Of a stretch of DNA of 64,000 nucleotides, positions 41,886-52,232 are shown one piece after another. Numbering within the stretch: the stretch's first letter is position 1; each line of letters begins with the position of its first letter. The notes under the pieces are model-generated. The model worked only from the letters and a program-made list of their open reading frames with translations. It had not been told where the DNA came from and ran no database searches. A program made the translations under genes and the position numbers. This stretch comes from Caldithrix abyssi DSM 13497 (GTDB lineage: Bacteria; Calditrichota; Calditrichia; Calditrichales; Calditrichaceae): positions 2,292,501 through 2,356,500 of the forward strand of contig NZ_CP018099.1 in the NCBI RefSeq assembly GCF_001886815.1. The letters are read 5' to 3'.

Positions 41886-44441
41886 ATGATTACGTATTTA
41901 CGTATCGTTTTTTTACTGATTGCTGTGCCACTAATGCTCAGCGCTCAGTATGTCATCAACAATTTCGACACATTGCCGGATTCCAACTATTTTAGTATTT
42001 ACGGCAATGAAGGCGTGAACCACACCTATCTCCATCTCTCTCTGGAAACGACAAACGTTTACGAAGGGGCTGGCGCCCTGCGCGTGGATTGGCAGAACGA
42101 ATGTTACGATATGTGGGGCGGCTGGATAGGCATGACGCACACCCATCCGGATTCGGGGCAGACGTACGATTTTTCGCCATATACGCATTTATCCATATGG
42201 TATTATAATGAAGTTCCTCAGTCCAAGTCTGGTGAAGTTGAGTTCAGAATTATTTTGAATGATGCCGGGCCAGGTACGGACGAAGCTTCCGGACAATACG
42301 AGATCTGGATTTCGCATCACTGGATTTTAGACAATGCTCCGGGATGGAATCAAATTGAGGTTAAGCTGGAAGATGTGGGAATGATGAGCGACCAGGGATT
42401 CTGGAATCCCGGTTGGGGGCAGGCAGCAGAAGGAAATGGCATTCTTGATCTGGATAAGATTAAAGGATGGACGCTGGAGTTTTCTCAGGGCAATGCGTTG
42501 TATCAGCAACCGGATGATACCGTTTCCGGTGTGATTATTCTGGATGATTTTAAAGCGACGGGAGTGGCGCCGATGAATCTGGTGTTTTTTAATGGCAAAG
42601 CCGTGCCCTCAAATGTGAACATGCACACCGGTTGGAGCGGTTCTGTAGAAGTGACCCAGGAAGACGACGCAGCCAATCAGGGAACGGGCTGCATTAAATG
42701 GAATGGGGGCGCTGCCTGGGACGGCGTTAATTTTGATCTGGCGCAGGCCAAAAATTTGATGAACAACTGGGCAACCGATTCGCTGCAATTGAAAATCAAA
42801 GCGCCAGCCGGAACCGGCGACCTGACGCTGGTCTTCTGGGATACCGATGAAGACACAGGCAAGGTTGACTACGCCTTTCAGGCCACCTTTTTACTTACGG
42901 AAAGCGAGATGGGTTATGACGGCACCTGGAAATCGGTCAAAGTGGCTTTGAGCGATTTTAATCGTTTCGCCGGCGTCTGGGATAACGACCTGGGGCAGAT
43001 GGTTGACGGCGAATTCGATTCCACCAGAGTGGCCGGTTTTGGCATCTGGAGTAATGGTCAGGATTTAAGCGGAACGACGATTTACCTGGATGATATCTGG
43101 ACGGGCAATCCGGAATTTGACTTTGTGCCGCCGGCGCAAGTCACGGGCGTTGCCGCGGCGACCGGCGACTATTACAATCTGGTTTACTGGACGGACGTGG
43201 AAGGCGAAAACGGCGAAGTTTACAATGTGTACGCCAGCGAAAAACCGATTACCGATCTCAGCGATCCTGCTGTGGAGGTGGTGGCCACGGGGATTGTCGA
43301 AGGCGAACAAAATGCCGTACATGAGTTGATCTTTCCCTTAAACGATCATCCGGTAACCTATTACTACGCTGTGGAATGCGTTGACGCTGCCGGTAATGTA
43401 GGGCCGGCCGGCATCAGCGACGCCGTGACCAATACGGCCAGAGGCGTGCCGACCATTGCGGATCATGCGCCTCCCAATTTTGCCGCCGACGGCGATTTCT
43501 CAGAATGGGAGAATGTTATGCCCTGGGTGTTAATGCCTTCACAAAATAATATTGCGGCCGGCGATTTTACCGGTGATGACGATTTAACCGCTACCGTATG
43601 GCTGGCCATGGACAACGATTATTTATACGTGGCTGCCGATGTGGCTGATGAAGTCTTTTCTTATGACGCCAATCTGGTTAATACCTGGTGGACTCAGGAT
43701 GCCTTTGAATTGTTTATCGGATTATGGGATCAAAACGGAAAACCGGTTCATAATTCCACGCCAGAAAATAGCCGTGGCGAGGAGCCCGATTATAAACTGA
43801 TCTTCTTGCAAGATCGTTACTACAATGAATACAAAAATACGTACCTGGGGCGGGGAAGCGATCCTGAACTGACCCCGAACGATGCTAACTACTATTTTGA
43901 AGAATTTGGCGGAAGAGACTGGGCGCTGGAAGCCAGAATTGCGCTGGATTCTATTGCTTTTGGAAATGACCAGCGTTTTTATCCGCAACGCGGCATGCGC
44001 ATCATGTTCGATCTCGTGTTTCATGATAATGATGGCAGTGGCTGGGAAGGTAATTTAAGCTGGTCGCCCAATAATCGTGATTTGGCCTATTTAAATCAGC
44101 ATGAATGGACGCACACCTGGATCGGCGACACCACGCACACGGCAACCGCCATCGAAAAGGACGGCGGCTCTGTGGCCAATTCCTTCAGCTTAAAACAAAA
44201 TTATCCCAATCCGTTCAATCCGCTTACGACCATCGAATATTCCATTCCCAAAACGGCAGACGTACAGTTAACGGTTTACAACATTCTGGGACAAAAGGTT
44301 GCAGAGCTGGTTGATCAAAAACAAAACGCCGGTTTTTATCGCGTAACGTTAAACGGCCACAACCTGCCCTCGGGCGTCTATTTTTATGAATTGAAAGCCG
44401 GTTCGTTTGAACAGGTGCGTAAAATGCTTCTTGTAAAATAA
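41886..44441 (+). CDS. Secreted multi-CBM protein with CBM9-like and T9SS-type domains
   Basis: 851 residues. Signal peptide about 1-20. Two jelly-roll modules (about 24-225 and 232-415) each end in DDF/DDI-type strands (VIILDDFKATG; IYLDDIWTG) typical of carbohydrate-binding folds. A fibronectin-III segment (about 420-515) follows, then a CBM9/DOMON-like module (about 525-755: ADGDFSEWENVMPWVL, LYVAADVADEV, WTQDAFELFIGLWD). The last 85 residues are the sorting domain (LKQNYPNPFNPLTTIEYSIP). No catalytic site is seen; probably a surface glycan-binding protein that works with GH16, GH3 and GH5. AAGGAGG precedes the ATG. A strong terminator follows. Confidence 0.8.
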   Translation: MITYLRIVFLLIAVPLMLSAQYVINNFDTLPDSNYFSIYGNEGVNHTYLHLSLETTNVYEGAGALRVDWQNECYDMWGGWIGMTHTHPDSGQTYDFSPYTHLSIWYYNEVPQSKSGEVEFRIILNDAGPGTDEASGQYEIWISHHWILDNAPGWNQIEVKLEDVGMMSDQGFWNPGWGQAAEGNGILDLDKIKGWTLEFSQGNALYQQPDDTVSGVIILDDFKATGVAPMNLVFFNGKAVPSNVNMHTGWSGSVEVTQEDDAANQGTGCIKWNGGAAWDGVNFDLAQAKNLMNNWATDSLQLKIKAPAGTGDLTLVFWDTDEDTGKVDYAFQATFLLTESEMGYDGTWKSVKVALSDFNRFAGVWDNDLGQMVDGEFDSTRVAGFGIWSNGQDLSGTTIYLDDIWTGNPEFDFVPPAQVTGVAAATGDYYNLVYWTDVEGENGEVYNVYASEKPITDLSDPAVEVVATGIVEGEQNAVHELIFPLNDHPVTYYYAVECVDAAGNVGPAGISDAVTNTARGVPTIADHAPPNFAADGDFSEWENVMPWVLMPSQNNIAAGDFTGDDDLTATVWLAMDNDYLYVAADVADEVFSYDANLVNTWWTQDAFELFIGLWDQNGKPVHNSTPENSRGEEPDYKLIFLQDRYYNEYKNTYLGRGSDPELTPNDANYYFEEFGGRDWALEARIALDSIAFGNDQRFYPQRGMRIMFDLVFHDNDGSGWEGNLSWSPNNRDLAYLNQHEWTHTWIGDTTHTATAIEKDGGSVANSFSLKQNYPNPFNPLTTIEYSIPKTADVQLTVYNILGQKVAELVDQKQNAGFYRVTLNGHNLPSGVYFYELKAGSFEQVRKMLLVK

Positions 44442-44446
44442 ATGAC

Positions 44447-44485
44447 AGGAACTCAGGGGCTTTAACCGGCCCCTGAGTTCCTTTT
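44447..44485 (+). terminator. Strong rho-independent terminator
   Basis: AGGAACTCAGGGGC and GCCCCTGAGTTCCT are perfect 14-bp arms around an 8-base loop, followed by T residues. It ends the GH16-CBM unit and separates it from the receptor operon. Confidence 0.9.
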
Positions 44486-44805
44486 AATAATGACAAACAG
44501 GAAAAAAATCCTTTAGATTGTAACAGCCCTAATCTCCTGTCGAAAGTGAAATCGTGTTGCCGTCAATTATTATTAGTATAATTGCTGATTATCAATTTAA
44601 TAATTAAGCATTCTTTCAATCAAAAAGATGCCTGTCGTAACAGGGAAGAAGTGGCTGGCACACATTATGCAAATAGAGATTAATCTAAAAGAAAATGGCG
44701 GGATCACATGACAAAATTTATCGAAATGGCATTAAAAGCAGAGGTTGTAAAAAAAGACGATGGCAGAAATAATATAAATTCAGCTTTTTAAAAGAGGACA
44801 AGCAT
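44486..44805 (+). other. Leader region of the TonB-receptor operon
   Basis: About 320 bases. AT-rich with a TATAAT at 44577-44582, but only a 14-base gap to TTGCCG, so no firm promoter. A 27-codon frame (44708-44791) is present and listed separately. Confidence 0.45.
44708..44791 (+). CDS. Possible 27-residue leader ORF
   Basis: ATG at 44708 opens a 27-codon frame ending TAA at 44789-44791, 14 bases before the receptor ATG and in a different frame. GGCGGG is a weak ribosome site. The peptide is lysine-rich with no recognisable family. Chance occurrence is quite possible. Confidence 0.22.
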   Translation: MTKFIEMALKAEVVKKDDGRNNINSAF

Positions 44806-47580
44806 ATGAACAGATTTCTACACTTAATCTCAGGACTTTTACTGCTGAGTGTTTCAATGATGTATGCCCAGACAACCGGTAAAATTGCCGGGTTCGTTTT
44901 TGACGAGAGAACGTCTGAGCCTTTGCCTGGCGCCAATATTTATCTGGATGGTACGAGCCTGGGCGCTGCTTCGGGACTGGACGGCAGTTTTTACATCATT
45001 AATGTTTCTCCCGGCAAATATAATGTGGTAGTGGAAATGGTTGGCTACGAAAAAAAGATCATTAAAGATGTGCGCGTTTCCGTCAACCGCACCACCAACT
45101 TAAAAATCACTTTAAAAGAAGCGATCCTCGAAGGCGAAGTGATTGTGGTTGAAGCCGATAAGATGAGCATTAAAAAAGATCAGACCAGCGCCGTGCGCAC
45201 GGTATCTGCCGATCAGATGGAAGCTCTGCCGGTCGAAAATTTAAATGCGGTCGTCGGCCTTCAGGCCGGGGTTGTGCGCGGACACTTCCGCGGCGGGCGT
45301 AGCAATGAAGTCTCGTACATGATCGACGGATTGCAGGTGAACGACGCTTTTGGCGGTGAAGGGCGGCGCGTGGATGTGGAAACCGAGTCCGTGCAAGATG
45401 TGGAAATCATTACCGGCACCTTTAACGCCGAGTACGGGCGGGCCATGAGCGGCGTGGTTAATGCCATCATTAAAGACGGAACGGATGATTTCCATTTTTC
45501 TTACACCAACTACCTGGCTAACTATGTGACCAATCACGACGACATCTTTATCGGATTAAAAGAGAGCGAAATCACCAGGAACCAGGACTATAAACTACAG
45601 CTCAGCGGGCCCATTCTCAAAAGAAAGCTCCACTATTTTACGAACCTCCGTTACCAGGACAACAAAAACCACCTGAACGGCATTCGTCGTTTTCGCGTCA
45701 ACGATTTCAGTGATTTTACATCCACCAATCCTGAGGAATGGTATTCCGAACACACGGGCGATAATGCTTACGTGCCCATGAACAGTTCAAAAACTCTCTC
45801 TTTGCTTGGTAAAATCTCTTACAAAATGACCGATCAAATCAAACTCTCTTTACTGTACACTGGCAACCGGGACGAGTGGAAAAGTTATGATCATGCCTTT
45901 AAATACAATCCAGACGGCCAGGCCAGTCACCATCGTCAATCGGATATGTTTGCGCTACTTCTGAATCAGGCTTTTTCCAATAGCGCCTTTTACGAATTAA
46001 AACTTTCGTCATTGGATAGTTATTACGGATTCTATTTGTTTAAAGATCCTACCGATTCCGGCTATGTGTACGACGCCTTTTTAGCCAACATCAATGAAAC
46101 GGGTTTTTACACTGGCGGCCAGATGAAAGATCACACAGAAAACTGGCAAAAAGAGACAAATATAAAATTTGACTTTACCTGGCAAGCCACCTCTCACCAT
46201 TCGTTAAAGACCGGCTTTTTGTACACGCTGTACGATCTTAAAAATAAATGGACGCCTGTCCGACCCGACACCACTATGAGCGAAGAAGAGCTGGGACTTT
46301 TTTACTACGATGAAACCGGTCATCGCGTGTACTACAACTATAAACCGATCGTTTATCCGTCCAACTCCGTTTATTCCGATATCTACCATGTAAAACCGAT
46401 CGCCTTTTCAGCCTACATTCAGGACAAGATGGAATACGAAGACATGGTCATTAACGCCGGCATTCGTTTCGATTATTTTGATCCAAATACCACCTATCCT
46501 TCCAACTGGCGTAATCCGGCCAATCAATTAAATTTTTATTTAAAAGATGAAGACGGCAATTTGATTCTGGATGAAAACGGCAATCCCCTCTTGAATCCCG
46601 AGCGCATGTCAACCTATCCAAAGGCAGATATCAAAACGCAAATCAGTCCGCGCCTGGGGCTGGCTTATCAGCTTGGCAAAAAGGCCGTTCTCCACTTTAG
46701 TTACGGACACTTTTTTCAGATGCCGCCCATGTACGCTTTGTATCAGAACAATTCGCATCAGATTCCACCCAGCGATTATTCTACAACCCTGGGCAATCCG
46801 CAATTAAAAGCCCAGAAAACCGTACAATATGAGGTGGGGTTGTGGCAAGAAGTGGTCGAAAACATGGGGCTGGAAGTTAACCTCTTTTATCGCGATATTT
46901 ACGACCTGTTGAGCACCAAAATAGTTTCCACTTATAATCAAATCGAATATGGTTTGTACACCAACAAAGATTACGGCAATGCGCGCGGCATTGAATTAAA
47001 GTTTGATTTCTACCGCGGTCCGTTGCAGATTTTCGTCAATTACACGTTGCAATACACGCGCGGCAATGCGGATAATCCTGAACAAACCTTTACGCGGGCC
47101 GGCGCCAGTATGGATCCCATCCCCACGCTCATTCCCATGAGCTGGGATCAACGGCACACGTTCAATGCCACGGTGGGCTATCACAAGGGCAATGTGGGCG
47201 CCACCTTAACCGGCTATTACAATTCCGGCACGCCTTACACCTGGACGCCCATTGTACTTAATCCCGTCTCCCGCGTAAATCTGTTTCCCAACAACGATTA
47301 CATGCCCAGTTCTTATTCGGTCGATTTCTTTTCTTATTACAAATTCAAACTATTCAAGTCGATTCAGGCTCAAATCGAACTTTCAATCTACAATCTGTTT
47401 GATCGTCTTAATCCGGTTTGGGTTTATGGCTCTACCGGACAGCCATACACAGCCGTTATTCAGGAATCCGATCTTTCTAATCATCGCAGCGATTTTAATG
47501 ATTATGAAGATCGAATTAAAAATCCATCGGCTTACTCAGCGCCGCGTATGGTTAAATTAGGTATTGGTTTTACATTTTAA
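44806..47580 (+). CDS. TonB-dependent receptor with carboxypeptidase-regulatory N-domain
   Basis: 924 residues. Signal peptide about 1-21. Residues about 24-105 form the CarboxypepD_reg-like domain (GKIAGFVFDERTSEPLPGANIYL), typical of SusC-type receptors. The plug domain follows (about 115-230: LPVENLNAVVGLQAGVVRGHFRGGRSNEVSYMIDGLQVND, FNAEYGRAMSGVVNAIIKDG), then a 22-strand barrel ending in the aromatic-terminated strand VKLGIGFTF. It lets a large substrate enter the periplasm with energy from TonB. A SusD partner is normally encoded next to SusC; here the next gene is a giant secreted protein. No TonB box is obvious. AAAGAGGA before the ATG. Confidence 0.9.
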   Translation: MNRFLHLISGLLLLSVSMMYAQTTGKIAGFVFDERTSEPLPGANIYLDGTSLGAASGLDGSFYIINVSPGKYNVVVEMVGYEKKIIKDVRVSVNRTTNLKITLKEAILEGEVIVVEADKMSIKKDQTSAVRTVSADQMEALPVENLNAVVGLQAGVVRGHFRGGRSNEVSYMIDGLQVNDAFGGEGRRVDVETESVQDVEIITGTFNAEYGRAMSGVVNAIIKDGTDDFHFSYTNYLANYVTNHDDIFIGLKESEITRNQDYKLQLSGPILKRKLHYFTNLRYQDNKNHLNGIRRFRVNDFSDFTSTNPEEWYSEHTGDNAYVPMNSSKTLSLLGKISYKMTDQIKLSLLYTGNRDEWKSYDHAFKYNPDGQASHHRQSDMFALLLNQAFSNSAFYELKLSSLDSYYGFYLFKDPTDSGYVYDAFLANINETGFYTGGQMKDHTENWQKETNIKFDFTWQATSHHSLKTGFLYTLYDLKNKWTPVRPDTTMSEEELGLFYYDETGHRVYYNYKPIVYPSNSVYSDIYHVKPIAFSAYIQDKMEYEDMVINAGIRFDYFDPNTTYPSNWRNPANQLNFYLKDEDGNLILDENGNPLLNPERMSTYPKADIKTQISPRLGLAYQLGKKAVLHFSYGHFFQMPPMYALYQNNSHQIPPSDYSTTLGNPQLKAQKTVQYEVGLWQEVVENMGLEVNLFYRDIYDLLSTKIVSTYNQIEYGLYTNKDYGNARGIELKFDFYRGPLQIFVNYTLQYTRGNADNPEQTFTRAGASMDPIPTLIPMSWDQRHTFNATVGYHKGNVGATLTGYYNSGTPYTWTPIVLNPVSRVNLFPNNDYMPSSYSVDFFSYYKFKLFKSIQAQIELSIYNLFDRLNPVWVYGSTGQPYTAVIQESDLSNHRSDFNDYEDRIKNPSAYSAPRMVKLGIGFTF

Positions 47581-47593
47581 AAGAGGTGGATCG

Positions 47594-50500
47594 ATGATGA
47601 AAATAAAATTGAATGTAGCGTTTTTTGTAATCATGCTCTTTGCCTTGAATATGGCATTAATAGCGCAGGATCATGGTAAAATTTACGAAGGGCCGGATGA
47701 TCCGGCGGGCGATATTGAAGCCGAACGCGAGGGCTACATGAACGGCAACCGCATCCTGCTTTATTTTCAGAACACGACCGAACTGGCCAAATGGACGCCC
47801 ACCTACAGAGGCTCGCAGTGGTCGCGCTGGCCCAATACTTACGACGGCGTACGCATGTTAGACGGCATTGCCCTGTTGATCGGCGCCAAAGTGTACATCA
47901 AAAACGATTCCATTCCTGTTACCGATTTTGAGGCTATTGCCAATGGCCAGTATGACGATGTGTTGTATTACCTGCAGACCAGCTATCGGGAAGAGATGGA
48001 TCGTAATCCGACAGGCACGGTGGAATGGGGATTGTACCCGGTTTATGGCTATTTCAACGAACTGAGCGAATATCCGGCCATGAGCAATCACAAGGAATCG
48101 TGGCCTCCGGCCGGATGGCCATCCACCGGGCGCTCTTTGAAATGGCCGGGCGAATGGAACGGTCGCTTTGGGCGCGGGGTCATTTATGCCGATCTGGAAA
48201 CCTATTTTGTAGCCAACGACGCTCAAGACCTGGAATATTTGGGGCCGGACGATCGCGTTAAATACTATCCGAGGCGTAAATACGATGCGCAGGGAAATAT
48301 TATTCAGGATATTCGCATCGGCGATATTCGACCCGAAGTCAGCATCCAGAAAGGCGAGCCCTGGGGCGGCCTGGGAATTCGCGTGGAACAGCGCGGCTTT
48401 CAATGGAACAACCCGCAAGCGCGCGACGCCATCTTCTGGGAATACAATATTGCCAATATTTCCGAATATACCCTGCCGGAAGTGGCTTTTGGTTACTGGG
48501 TGGATAACGGCATCGGCGGCGAATCGGACGACGAATTAGGGTATTTTGACACCAAAATCGATATGGCCTATTCCTGGGATAAAGACGGTAAGGGCGAGGC
48601 CGGCAAACCCACCGGCACCATGGGATTCGCCTACCTGGAATCGCCGGGCATCCCTTATGACGGCAAAGACAATGATGAGGATGGACTGGTGGACGAAAGG
48701 CGGGATAATCCCACGGCCGGCGAATTTGTGGGACCCTATGATGGGATCGATAATCTGGAGAATTTCCTTGATTTTTACAATTTGAAAGAAGAAGACCTGC
48801 GCCCACACTGGTCCAGCGATGAAGACCAGGACTGGGAAGACGGCAACGACCTGAACGGCGACGGCGTTTATCAAGCCAATGAGTATGCCGGCGACGATGT
48901 GGGACTGGATGGCGTTGGCCCGCAAGAATTAAACTACACCGGTCCCGACGAAGGAGAATGCAACCACATGCCCGATTACAAACAGGGCGTGGGCTGCGAG
49001 CCCAACTACAACGCCACCGACGTAAGTGAATCGGATATGGTCGGTCTTACCTCCTTTTACATGTTTCCCGTTCCCCAACATAATCCGCCGTACACGCGCT
49101 GGTTTCGCAACGATCAATCGATGTGGGAATTAATCGGTCAGGACAGTCTGGTAGAATATCTGGGCAATATTTCTAATTTAATCGAAACGTTTGCATCCGG
49201 GCCGTTTCCCCTTTACCAGGGCAGAGAAGAACGCATCTCTATGTCCGAATTGCACTCGTTTGACGCGCTGGAAGGATTGAACTCCGATGAGCACTCGGCT
49301 CCCGCTTTGTACGAGGTTAAACGCATTGTGCAGGTTATTTACGAAAAAGACTACCGATTTGCCCAGCCGCCTAAAATGCCTACTTTAACGGCTACGCCCC
49401 TGGACGGCAAAGTCATTTTAACCTGGGACAATGTGGCCGATACCAGAACGCGCGATCCGTTTCTGGGCAACGTTAATGATTTTGAAGGATACAAACTGTT
49501 TCGAGCAACCGATAAAAAGATGTCGGACGCGCAGGTCATTACCGATGGATTTGGCAATCCCATTTACCTGAAGCCTATTTTTCAATGCGATTTAAAAGAC
49601 GGCATTCAGGGCTTTGCCGATTATGGCGCCATTAACGGTATTCAGTACAATCTGGGCTACGACACCGGCATCGTACACCACTTTGTGGACGAAAATGTGC
49701 AAAACGGGCGTACCTATTACTATGCCATTGTGGCTTACGATTACGGCGCGCCGCATATTGGCCCGGGCATTGCGCCTTCGGAGAACAATATTGTCATCGA
49801 ACTGGATGAGGCGGAAGAGATCCGCCGCCTGGAAGACGGTTCGCTGGCCATTGGTCCCAATGTGGCCGTGGTAACGCCGCGTCAGGACGCCGCCGGTTAC
49901 GTGCCGCCTTCGATCGATCAACAGGATGATCAACCGATTCTGGGCACCGGTAAGATCGAACCAGAAATTTTAGCGCGCAACAGTTTAAAAATCGATCATA
50001 CTTATAAAGTTAAGTTTCAGATCGACACCTTGCTCGATGTGCCATATTACGATTTTGCCATTCGCTACACGACCAATGGACTGCGCATTTACGATGTAAC
50101 CGATGGCAATAAACTGGTTTACGAAGAGACGCCGGAAAATTATGCTTACAGCAATCTGGTTTATCGTGACACCCTGGATTACTGGACTTTAAAAACAGGC
50201 AAAACCATCAGCACCGATATTTTCGACGGCCTGCGGCTTAACATCACCCAGGAGGTGGAGCTGGCCGAATTTGACGCGCGTAAATCCGGCTGGTTAAACG
50301 GCGACGCGCCGCTGATTATCAATCCAGCTTCTGACGATAACCTTGTGATGCCCTGGGACTATGAAATCGTCTTTACGGCAAACGATTCCGCTTATGTGGG
50401 GCGCGTAAACAGTCAACACATCAGAGACGAGCAAAATGTTAGAATTAACCGTACCAAATTATTATTCCATCAGAATTTTAATTTCTACGTTTTGAATAAA

Positions 50501-51112
50501 TCTTTCATGGATTCCGCCGGCAATTATTTAAAGATGGACCTGGTGGTGGAAGATCGAAACTATAACCGCCAGTTTGATATCGAAGATCGCATACTGGTTG
50601 GCGATCTGAACACGCGCGGCTATTGGGCGGCAACGGCTTTTTCTTTTGAATTTGCGACATCGGATAGCGCCGACCTGCCGCAAGCGGACGATGTGTATCG
50701 TGTTTATCATAAACGGCCATTCTGGATTTCCGACTCCGTGACGTTCACAGTTAAGCCGGAGGGCGCGCTGAATGAAACGGTATTAAAATCGACCATGGAT
50801 GACATAAAAGTGGTGCCCAATCCCTACATTGCCACCAACGCCATGGAACCGGCCGTGGCCAATCCCTTTTTAAACCAACGCCGAAGACTGATGTTTACGC
50901 ACATCCCGGCGCAGTGCACCATCAAAATTTTTACGGTAAGCGGCGTGCTGGTGGATCAGATTGACGTACAAAACGAACCGAGTAACGGCATTGTGCACTG
51001 GGATTTGAAAACAAGAGAAGGATTGGATGTGGCCGCCGGCATGTACATCTATCATGTAAAATCTTTGAAAACCGGCGATGAAAAAATCGGCAAATTTGCC
51101 ATCATTAAATAG
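47594..51112 (+). CDS. Giant secreted protein with fn3 and variant C-terminal sorting domain
   Basis: 1172 residues from the ATG at 47594 (AAGAGGTGG before it; the longer frame from 47564 would overlap the receptor). Signal peptide about 1-22. The region near residues 290-340 (GYWVDNGIGGESDDELGYFD) resembles a module of the 12449 protein. Asp-rich loops (DNDEDGLVDER, DLNGDGVYQANEY) may bind calcium. A fibronectin-III segment lies at about 595-710 (ATPLDGKVILTWDN). The C-terminal 100 residues (VVPNPYIATNA, LMFTHIPAQCTIKIFTVSG, GLDVAAGMYIYHVKS) are a divergent sorting domain. Function unknown; it stands where SusD would be, so a substrate-capturing or surface-anchoring role is inferred. Confidence 0.7.
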   Translation: MMKIKLNVAFFVIMLFALNMALIAQDHGKIYEGPDDPAGDIEAEREGYMNGNRILLYFQNTTELAKWTPTYRGSQWSRWPNTYDGVRMLDGIALLIGAKVYIKNDSIPVTDFEAIANGQYDDVLYYLQTSYREEMDRNPTGTVEWGLYPVYGYFNELSEYPAMSNHKESWPPAGWPSTGRSLKWPGEWNGRFGRGVIYADLETYFVANDAQDLEYLGPDDRVKYYPRRKYDAQGNIIQDIRIGDIRPEVSIQKGEPWGGLGIRVEQRGFQWNNPQARDAIFWEYNIANISEYTLPEVAFGYWVDNGIGGESDDELGYFDTKIDMAYSWDKDGKGEAGKPTGTMGFAYLESPGIPYDGKDNDEDGLVDERRDNPTAGEFVGPYDGIDNLENFLDFYNLKEEDLRPHWSSDEDQDWEDGNDLNGDGVYQANEYAGDDVGLDGVGPQELNYTGPDEGECNHMPDYKQGVGCEPNYNATDVSESDMVGLTSFYMFPVPQHNPPYTRWFRNDQSMWELIGQDSLVEYLGNISNLIETFASGPFPLYQGREERISMSELHSFDALEGLNSDEHSAPALYEVKRIVQVIYEKDYRFAQPPKMPTLTATPLDGKVILTWDNVADTRTRDPFLGNVNDFEGYKLFRATDKKMSDAQVITDGFGNPIYLKPIFQCDLKDGIQGFADYGAINGIQYNLGYDTGIVHHFVDENVQNGRTYYYAIVAYDYGAPHIGPGIAPSENNIVIELDEAEEIRRLEDGSLAIGPNVAVVTPRQDAAGYVPPSIDQQDDQPILGTGKIEPEILARNSLKIDHTYKVKFQIDTLLDVPYYDFAIRYTTNGLRIYDVTDGNKLVYEETPENYAYSNLVYRDTLDYWTLKTGKTISTDIFDGLRLNITQEVELAEFDARKSGWLNGDAPLIINPASDDNLVMPWDYEIVFTANDSAYVGRVNSQHIRDEQNVRINRTKLLFHQNFNFYVLNKSFMDSAGNYLKMDLVVEDRNYNRQFDIEDRILVGDLNTRGYWAATAFSFEFATSDSADLPQADDVYRVYHKRPFWISDSVTFTVKPEGALNETVLKSTMDDIKVVPNPYIATNAMEPAVANPFLNQRRRLMFTHIPAQCTIKIFTVSGVLVDQIDVQNEPSNGIVHWDLKTREGLDVAAGMYIYHVKSLKTGDEKIGKFAIIK

Positions 51113-51153
51113 GCAGCGATTTTTAAAGTTTAAAAGTCAAATGGAGTGATAGA

Positions 51154-52209
51154 ATGGAAAAAAGAATTTGCACCATATTTTTGTTCGTGTTCCTGTCGTT
51201 TACGTTAAGCTTTGGGCAAAAACCGTATCGTGTGGGAACAACGGCCGCCAACTTTCTGGAAATCGGATACGGTTCCGCAGGCAGCGCCATGGGAGACGCC
51301 TGCGTGAGCTCGGTGAGCGATGTTTCTGCGGTTTATTGGAATCCGGCGGCGCTGGCCTTTTTGCAAAAGAACGAGGCGCAGTTTGTCTTTCAACCATGGA
51401 TTGCCGATATTTCCACGGCTTTTGTGGCCACCAGCGTCAACATCGCCAACATTGGCACCCTGGGCTTTCATCTGATTCATGCTGGTTACGGAAATATCGA
51501 GGTGACCAATTTGAACGCGCAGGAGGGCACGGGCGAATTTTACAGCGCCGACGAATATGCTTTTGGCATCACTTACGCCCGACAACTAACCAACTGGTTC
51601 TCCTTCGGCGCTACCGGAAAATTCATCGCCTCTAAAATCTGGCACGTTTCGGCCAGCGCGCTGGCCCTGGACCTGGGCGTGGTCGTTCAAACGCCGTTCT
51701 TTTCCACAACCGGGCAACGAAAGGATGGCCTGCGCGTGGCCATGAGCATCGCTAATTACGGTTCGCGTATGCGCTACGACGGCCTGGATCTGGTCTATCC
51801 CATCGATCCTTTGCCCGACGAAAACGGCAACTATGCCGATGTGCCCGGTCAATACCGCCTCTCTTACTGGGAATTGCCGCTCATCTTTCGCATCGGCGCC
51901 TCGCTGGATGTGGTTAAAGCGGAGCATCACACGCTTACCCTGGAAGTGGACGCCCTGCATCCCAACAACAACTCCGAATCGGTGAACATCGGAGGTCAGT
52001 ACGCTTTTAAAATACCCACCACCGGCGTGTTCTTTTTGCGCGGTGGATTTAAAGGCCTGTTCATGGATGAATCGCAATACGGTTTAACCCTGGGACTGGG
52101 AATGATTAAGTATTTGATGAACAATATTAGCCTTAAAGTGGATTACGCCTTTAGAGACGTTGGCATTCTGGGCAACGTACACAGCTATTCAATCGGCATT
52201 GTATTTTGA
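51154..52209 (+). CDS. PorV/PorQ-like outer-membrane protein
   Basis: 351 residues. Signal peptide about 1-21. The start of the mature protein (FLEIGYGSAGSAMGDACVSSVSDVSAVYWNPAALAFLQKNEAQF) is the hallmark of the PorV/PorQ/UPF0164 family of FadL-like 14-stranded barrels. In the type IX system PorV moves cargo from the translocon to the attachment machinery. The C-terminus (YSIGIVF) is a barrel terminal strand. It follows the 1172-residue gene by 41 bases and overlaps the next frame, indicating one operon with the receptor and suggesting a dedicated paralogue for this cargo. Confidence 0.85.
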   Translation: MEKRICTIFLFVFLSFTLSFGQKPYRVGTTAANFLEIGYGSAGSAMGDACVSSVSDVSAVYWNPAALAFLQKNEAQFVFQPWIADISTAFVATSVNIANIGTLGFHLIHAGYGNIEVTNLNAQEGTGEFYSADEYAFGITYARQLTNWFSFGATGKFIASKIWHVSASALALDLGVVVQTPFFSTTGQRKDGLRVAMSIANYGSRMRYDGLDLVYPIDPLPDENGNYADVPGQYRLSYWELPLIFRIGASLDVVKAEHHTLTLEVDALHPNNNSESVNIGGQYAFKIPTTGVFFLRGGFKGLFMDESQYGLTLGLGMIKYLMNNISLKVDYAFRDVGILGNVHSYSIGIVF

Positions 52210-52232
52210 AAGAGCGGAGAGGTGATCAATCG

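Noticed and set aside
44577-44582. TATAAT promoter for the TonB-receptor operon
   Set aside because: The nearest -35-like hexamer (TTGCCG) is only 14 bases away; not called as a promoter.
51168-51635. 155-codon plus-strand frame inside the PorV-like gene
   Set aside because: Frame-shifted shadow of the PorV-like gene, arginine/glycine-rich without domain signal.
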